Shown here: positions 57,110 to 64,000 of the stretch, one piece after another
Numbering within the stretch: the stretch's first letter is position 1
How the letters are laid out: each line of letters starts with the position of its first letter
NCBI RefSeq assembly: GCF_030253575.1
Contig: NC_080568.1
Coordinates: 7,613,501-7,677,500, forward strand
Direction of reading: 5' to 3'
DNA length: 64,000 bases
DNA from: Rhododendron vialii
Taxonomy: Eukaryota; Streptophyta; Magnoliopsida; Ericales; Ericaceae
Notes under the pieces: generated by a model
Seen by the model: the letters and a program-made list of their open reading frames with translations, nothing else
Told to the model about the DNA's origin: nothing
Database searches by the model: none
Translations under genes and position numbers: made by a program

Positions 57110-60100
57110 CTACTTCCAAGGAAGCTCTGCTGGAGATCTTCCTTCATCAAAGGATGAATCAGCACTTGGTCGAAGCCGCCCTGTCAACATTTAAGTCAGC
57201 TGTCAACTTTGATTATGGAAGATTAAGAGCATAGGATTAAAATGGGGATAACTCTAATGCGCTATGAGGTTAGATAATACTTGGACCAATCTCTGCATTT
57301 AGATATTTTAGGGCTCAAGGCAATCAATCAGCCCAAGAGCTGTGTGGAAGGATTACGAGGGAAAGAAAAACAACAGTGAAACCCAAGGAAAACTAGCTTC
57401 TTTAATTCATAGTCTTTTTCTACGGTTTATTTTACGGGTTCCTTTGCCTCATAATCTCCAGAAATTTATTAATCCAGTTGCAAGTTTGCAACATTATTAA
57501 GGTTCAAAAAAGAAAAAATCTGCTTTCAAAATTAATACACAAAGAAAAGCCCATGCTGAGGAATAACCAGCACGCAAAAAACAAAAGGACCAGTCACTCT
57601 ACTTAATTACTTGCAAATACAAACTATTCCTTATCATCGATCAATGAAACTACAGTATCTCACATAATCTAGGCAGTTGGCACACCAAGTAGGAATCTTT
57701 TTTAAGGAGAGTGCTGAATGCATGCCCAGATAAAGAAAGAACGTCAAATTCATACCTACTCAGGCTCCTGGGCCGATCATCAAACCTATCAGTACCCTCC
57801 ACAGTACCGTCTGTAATTGACCTATTGGCATTTCCTGACACTAAAGCATCTGCTATATCCTTGAGACCCTGCAGAAAAATAAGGTGACATCAATTTTTAA
57901 TGACGTGGTTTAGATCCTTACGGCTCTTTTGTCCCCAGAACCGGAACACTCAGACCATCATTAACCCATGCTATGATAAGTATCAATATCACAAAATACA
58001 CACTTTATGTTATGTCATACGTACATGATACATGTGCGAACATATTTATTCATAAACGTCCCATTAGGAAGTTGTGGACATCAACATGAGTCAAAATTCT
58101 GTCTATGATACTTGACAAACCTTTGTACCAATCACAAGCTTCTAGTTGATTCTATTACAATTTCCAAGTCAGCCTCAGTTAAGTTTAACTAGTGTAATCC
58201 CATGCTTTCTACTTATATAATTATATGTCCTCGAGGAGAACAACAATACAAAATGTAGTAGCCTCGGAACCGAGACAAGAATTTCTCAACCACACTATCC
58301 ACGCTTTTGTCCCACCAACTTGTAAAACAGAAAATAATCTTCGCTTAGTAATTTACGATAATAAAACATGTTTTCAGAGTAAAATTGTTTAAGAATACTT
58401 GGACTTCATAACCAAACAATGGAAGAGCTAACAAAATAGTACATTGGAAAAGGTATGATAACGAAATCCTGACTCAATAGAGACGGAGAATCACTGTAAC
58501 ATAATTAGCTTATCAAATTCAGCAACAAATAGCTGCTTATAGAGTCAGGAAGAAACCTGGCACGTAGTTTCAGCACTAGTGATATAACCACGCGACTTCC
58601 CAGAAAGCTTAAGTTGCTCCTGCAGAATATATCCGCATAAGACAACTATAAAGAGCACCTAATTTAGAAATTAACCAGAAGGACCAAATCTCATTGAAGA
58701 AGAAATGCCAACTCCAATCCAAATTTTGATAAACTTGATCCCATGCACTGCAAATAGAAGACAGAGATCTCAGTCCACACCAAAAAATGGCTCTAGATTA
58801 ATAGCACAAACCTGAACAACTCCCGGCAGTTCCCCTTTTCCCCCATTGACAAAGCTGCACAGGTACAGCACACCTTTATTTGCAAGGTCCTGTAGCCACA
58901 ATAAGAAATAAATAAACAAAGTTAATCATGAATCCAAGGGAAAACAATTACAGGGTAAAAAACACAAGGAACCTTGAGCATCGTAAGAGTTAGTTCAGGT
59001 TTTATGAGCTTAGATACTACTGCTAAATAACTCTAATCGAATGTTAGCTGAGAAATCAATGAACCTGATGTAAAGTTCGGACCCCAAAAATCCCTCACCA
59101 ATGTACCTTTTTCACTTGTAGATAACCACAAAGAAATTTGAAAAGAAAAAGTCCTGAGTCCTGACATAGGTTGCATGCATAGGCGTATGAAACAAAAACG
59201 CCCACCAGAAACAACAATCCATGGCTGGCACAAACGTTCTTCTTTTTACCACCAAGCAGCTCTGCTCCTAGTGTCTTTACTTTTTTAAGGCCCGAAATGA
59301 ACCAATTTAATTTTCATTTTTTCGCCTACTACTACTTTGTTTTGAACAAAACCCCACACCTAATTTTCACCAACTCTATTGAAAATTACATTGGTTCATT
59401 TTTTGAACAAATTGGTGCATTTTTGAACAAAATTTAATGCACATATTTAATAAAAAACCTCTTTGCACCAATCTGCAAAGAGGCTAACCCAAAACCTCAC
59501 ACCACAATCAGGTGCTACACGATTGTTGGGCAACTAGCCTAATCAATATGAAAAAAGTTGACAGCAGAGTTGTCCCATTTTTTTAGCAACAAAACTGATA
59601 CACCTTTTTCTGATGGAGACTGACTTTGAACAGTGCTGCAAGAGACCACAATAAGTCAACCACCACCAATACACCTTTCTTAGAAGAAATCACTTTTTAG
59701 GGCCCAAAACAAGAATGAGATTCTCTCATGTTCTCCACAAGATCCTGGAAGTATACAATGATCATAAAGCTAGACGCCTAGACCCCATACTGAGCAACCA
59801 ATAATAAGCAGCCAAAACGAACGCACAGTTGCATTTGGAGCATAAAGGTTTTTTAATCCCTTTCTCACAGGGTTCGTAAACTTTCTATAGTCCATAATAG
59901 CATTTCAAATTGATACTCATAGCAACTTTGCCTCGCTATGTTTCCTTAAATGAATTCAGATCAGGAATGGGAGATATTATACCTGTTTGTCTTCCAGTGA
60001 CATTATCTTTCCGTCCTGTAAACCAAGCAGTACATGAAAAGTTAGATGAATAAGCAAACAAGAAAGGAGGGCACAAATGAAAGAATTACATCTCTCGTAC

Positions 60101-62902
60101 TGAAACGAGAACGCTTTCATGCCAAAATGTTTCACTGAACCAACAATTCTTCAGTCATTGGTAAAAAATTTGTTGGACAAAAGTACTCACTACACCACTA
60201 TGGAACTACCAGATCAAGAAAAGCATTCAAAATCAGTATACCACATGCATTGCTCTAATCACTGAAGATTCATTCAGTATTTGTGAGAATTTCTTTCTGC
60301 GTATGAATAAGCAACAGTATTTCCAGAGGATGATGGAATCATAGAACGATATCATCATTGCTTACTTTCCTCTACAAATAGCCCAACAAAAAGCGCAATA
60401 CAGCATACCCTAACATTTAATACTTGCCGACCGCTATCAGACTAGCCATATTGTATGTTAGGAGTGTTGGGCTACTAAGAAAACCTTTGTGGGATGGTAG
60501 GCATAGTACCAATTGAAGATAAGATGAGTGAGAATAGATAATGTGGTTTGGAAATGTCTATTCTAGATCGGTAGCTGCAGTAGCAGGTTGCATTAAGGGG
60601 AGAAGTAGAACAAAATTGATTTTAGAGACGGTAGTTCAAAGGATCTAGGTTTGTTGAATATCACGGAACACGATGCCCTTGATAGGCCTCAATGGAGAAA
60701 ACAGAATCATGTACCCAACCCCAATTGATGAGGGTTCGCTACCATCCTAGTCAATTTCAGCCAATCAATCTACTCAGAACAAATCACTAATAATTCTCAA
60801 CACCGTTTCTAGGATCTCAAGCTGTACAATCGTCCAATGAGTTTTTATCTAGTCCATGTTGTCTGGTTGTAGGCACCTTTCCAAACATATAAGGAAAGGG
60901 ACTTATAACGGATCAATGGGCTTGTAATGGACAATTGAAAATGGTCTTTCTTTTTTCCTTTTTTGACAAGTACATGATCTTTTTGAGCATAATTTCCACT
61001 AGTTTGAATGGGTCTTCCAGTGTGAAATATTCAGGTTATGCAAATTCACTCCTTCCAGCAAAAGGATGTACCCCTCCTTTAGCCCTCTCTTCATCAAACA
61101 CCTCTAGGTTCAGAGAAAGTGCTTAGAGGTTAAATGAGATGATACAACACTCAAACAAAAAACAGGAACCTAATCTTAAATTCTTGATGGCACAGGAGTC
61201 TAAAAATCAAAACTCGACGAGACAAAACTTACCAAACCTGAAACCATTCTCTGTAGAGTGTCCAAGTCATATCCAATTTGAGAAAGATCAACACGAACAT
61301 CAGTAACCTGTCACACAAGTTAGAAGAACATTTCATGCTTAAATTGGTAACACTATACTACATACTTGAGGAAGAACCATAACCTTTAAATATCACAATA
61401 AAGAGAACCCTTTTCAGGATGTTACCTCATTCTTAATTAACTTCGACATTTCCACTTGTTCATCCAGTTTTCCATCCAAGTTCTCAATTCGCTGTGTTAA
61501 GTGCCTCTTTGTTGCCTGTTTAGAAAATTGATTTGATAACGATCAAAGAGTTGGAGATGAACTCCATAAAGGTCTATGAAATACAATCCAAATGCTACTA
61601 AAGAATACATATTGCATCCATCCCAATAGTCATGCATAATATCTGTACCAATTATAAAAGACGCTTCCTTATGGGCACTGCCACTGGTAAGTGGCCCCAC
61701 ATAGGATCTTCATCGATGACTAAGAGCATTTCCTGTGGCCTGGGCATTTAGTGCTTAAATGCATGGAAGATATCAATTAGTGATGAAACAGAGTTTGGGC
61801 AGGGAAGATCAAGGACATCAATGCATCATTGACTAATGGTAATATTCTGAGTGTGTTTTGCATATAACAAAAACTAGTTGAATGCCAAGTTTGATGAACC
61901 TAGGAAACTTAATCCCAATTCCGTCCTTGATGAACTTGAGAGATGACATTTTGAATGGCAAAATTGAAGTTCTACGATCATTCTTTCAGGAGAAATTTGT
62001 AGGTCTGACATATAACTGAACAATACAAAAGAGAGAGATCCCTCTCAGAGTCAGAGTACTTAATTCCTATTACTACTCTCATGTTTGGACCAACAAAAAA
62101 GGGAAGAATAAACACATGAACGAACATTCCCTCGTGTTCCATCATCTATGATTCTATCTAGAAGGTAGTCATATGTTTATCCAAACTGAATGTTTTAGTA
62201 TGTTGGAGCCTCTTAGGAAGCAAATTCAACATTAAAAACAGAAACGAATCAAGTAAAAGTTGAGAACAAATGGAACTTACCGCAAGAGCCTCGGACACAT
62301 GTTCCAGATGTTTTGTCAAATTTGACACGGCAGTTGCCATATTACTCTTTGTAACATACATCAGGTCTGAGAATGAAAGACCCTAAAAATTTAACAGTGA
62401 AAAAAGTAAACAAATTGCCAATCAAAAAAAAAAAGATAAAAGTGAACAATTTAATCTTTCGAAAAGAATACAAGCTGACGTCAACATGCTCCTCCGTTTT
62501 TCTATTTTGACAATCGATTAAACATAATTAAGGAAGCATTAGGGAGAAGAAAAAAAGAAGAAGTAAAAGAGCCATACATGAGAGAACAGCTAAGAATACA
62601 AGAATAGAAAGTGAATAGACACTAGGAAACATCATTAGACAGTTGCCCTACCTTCCACCACATGTATCCGTAACCCAGTGCTCCCACGGCAGCAGCCGGC
62701 ACTACAAGAGATGTTACGTTACCTGAAGAGAAACAACAAGTGGAGATGTAAAATCAACCAGAGTACATCCGAAATGCACATGTCTAGGGTATGAGAAGAA
62801 AGAAATGATGATCATATTGGCAATACCGCCAGAATTTCCATTAAGAACAGTTATCTGTCTTGCTGAGGCCAGCTGTCGAACCTCCGCTGCTAACCGGCGT
62901 AC
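57110..62902 (-). CDS. DUF1664 coiled-coil protein, 5' exon(s) outside the window
   Basis: Plant DUF1664 family, often labelled bZIP-like although no basic-zipper DNA-binding function is established. Ten exons on the minus strand: 62827-62902, 62652-62722, 62281-62382, 61426-61515, 61233-61307, 59983-60015, 58812-58889, 58557-58619, 57756-57868, 57110-57180, all GT-AG and frame-consistent. Residues in order: VRRLAAEVRQLASARQITVL, a hydrophobic segment SLVVPAAAVGALGYGYMWWK, DLMYVTKSNMATAVSNLTKH, a heptad coiled coil (TQRIENLDGKLDEQVEMSKL, IGYDLDTLQRMVSGLDGKI), then EQLKLSGKSR and the C-terminal SSFDEGRSPAELPWK. The expected N-terminal exon (membrane-anchor region) is not seen in the remaining 1.1 kb, so it lies to the right. 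The membrane segment suggests an organelle or endomembrane location; the function is unknown. Confidence 0.9.
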
Positions 62903-64000
62903 CTTTAAGATAATCAACCAAAGATCGCATATTAAATATCTCAAATAAGGAGAGAGTACATCAAATTACATAAAACATGGCTCATATGCTTGAGCTCTTC
63001 TATCATGCCAATACTGTGAAATCCTAGGAAAATAGCAATTTCCATTTAGTATGTCCCCACGACAGTAAATAAAATAAAATAATCTCTCAGGCCCGAAACA
63101 CGGTACTTTCCCTCTTCTAAAAGTTTATAGCTAACAGAAGAACATGGGTCCACAGATGATACTCCAAAGAAACACAAAATGTGAGTAATCTAGGTATCAA
63201 GCACCCAAGGTAAAGTCATGCCTCAACAAAAGTTCATGGTAAATCGTACCCCCTTTGTTCGATTACCTGAAAAAATGGCCATTTTCCATTAATTACCTTA
63301 TTCTCAAAGAATAGTTGCCAAAATTACTCTTCTCTAACAATTTCAGCCCATTGTACCTTCTAAATTTCCTCTACAACATTAACACAAACTACAATAACTT
63401 GGTGTCCTCTACATCCTTATCAGAAACAAACCATTTATGAAGCGTTTCATAAAAGAACACGAACAAAACTCCCTCTGAAATCCACCAAGAACAACAGAAG
63501 GGGTTATCACAGTTAAGGAGGACTCAAGGCCAATATGGCCAAAGAATTGCCAATTTGTTCATTTGATTAAAAAACTCCCTCTGAAATCCATGCATCGAAA
63601 ATTGCTTACAGTTATGTCAAACAGGGACAAAACTCAAAAGTCATCGTTTGCACATGCCCCTTGGCCCTCCCTACCCATTATCCCATCCCCCCGGCCCACC
63701 TCTGCAGCCACATACCTCAACAACTGAAGCATGTGGTAGAAAACCCATCAGCATGCGAAGAAAACCCGCATACACCCAGCCTCACTAGAGCCGAGCACTA
63801 GGACATGACCATCTGCTTGGTCGAACTCGAAACAATTACCTCATCAATTCTAACATTTCTCAAAAAGACGATTGTAAAGGAGTTATTGCACTCAATAATA
63901 GGTAACCAATTAAATCAATCCAATTGAGTATGATTGCTACGTCTCATGTAGCAGTTTCTTGTGCCCTATAAATATGAGATCAATGCAAAAGGCAAAGGAA
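62903..64000. other. Intron or upstream sequence of the DUF1664 gene
   Basis: Just right of the first exon seen, which starts at an acceptor (ttaaag), so this is probably intron. No conserved exon, repeat or RNA gene recognised. Confidence 0.55.

Overview
This is nuclear DNA of a flowering plant, most likely a eudicot. It is AT-rich, its genes are split by GT-AG introns, and all recognisable proteins are plant nuclear genes. It is also crowded with plant-type transposons. I cannot name the species.

Layout: (i) 0.1-3.5 kb holds a hAT transposon remnant and the 3' part of an ITN1-like ankyrin/PGG membrane-protein gene broken by a frameshift. (ii) 3.8-7.9 kb holds a glyoxal-oxidase-like gene (minus strand) that has lost its C-terminus, plus a second copy of only its 5' end. 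A miniature LTR retrotransposon (TRIM) sits in that second copy and itself carries a MITE. (iii) 7.9-13.2 kb is non-coding, with several MITEs and one strong 366-bp hairpin. (iv) 13.2-17.8 kb is a complete Twin-LOV photoreceptor-like gene (minus, 8 exons). (v) 19.95-21.85 kb is a 1.9-kb solo LTR with a perfect 5-bp target duplication; it holds 12 copies of the palindrome TACCGGTA just upstream of a possible TATA box. (vi) 22.2-28.0 kb is a complete plastid 2-oxoadipate dioxygenase/decarboxylase gene (DUF1338; minus, 7 exons). (vii) 28.76-29.56 kb is a hAT MITE with a perfect 8-bp target duplication. (viii) 29.86-41.02 kb is an 11-kb Mutator-like element carrying a mudrA transposase (plus) and a Ulp1-protease-like gene (minus). 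This is the known Kaonashi-type arrangement, and both genes carry stops or frameshifts. (ix) 43.6-49.1 kb is a complete mitochondrial porin (VDAC) gene (minus, 6 exons). (x) 52.0-55.2 kb is a complete secreted pectate lyase gene (plus, 4 exons). (xi) 56.3-56.8 kb holds LINE-type RNase H debris. (xii) 57.1 kb to the right edge is a DUF1664 coiled-coil protein gene (minus) whose first exon lies outside the window.

The host genes are unrelated in function (light sensing, lysine catabolism, mitochondrial transport, cell-wall degradation) and do not form a pathway. The novelty is in the mobile elements: the palindrome array inside the LTR, the protease-carrying MULE with its own AT palindrome family, and nested insertions that can be ordered in time. 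All exon junctions were read by eye from splice motifs and family conservation; transcripts were not available.
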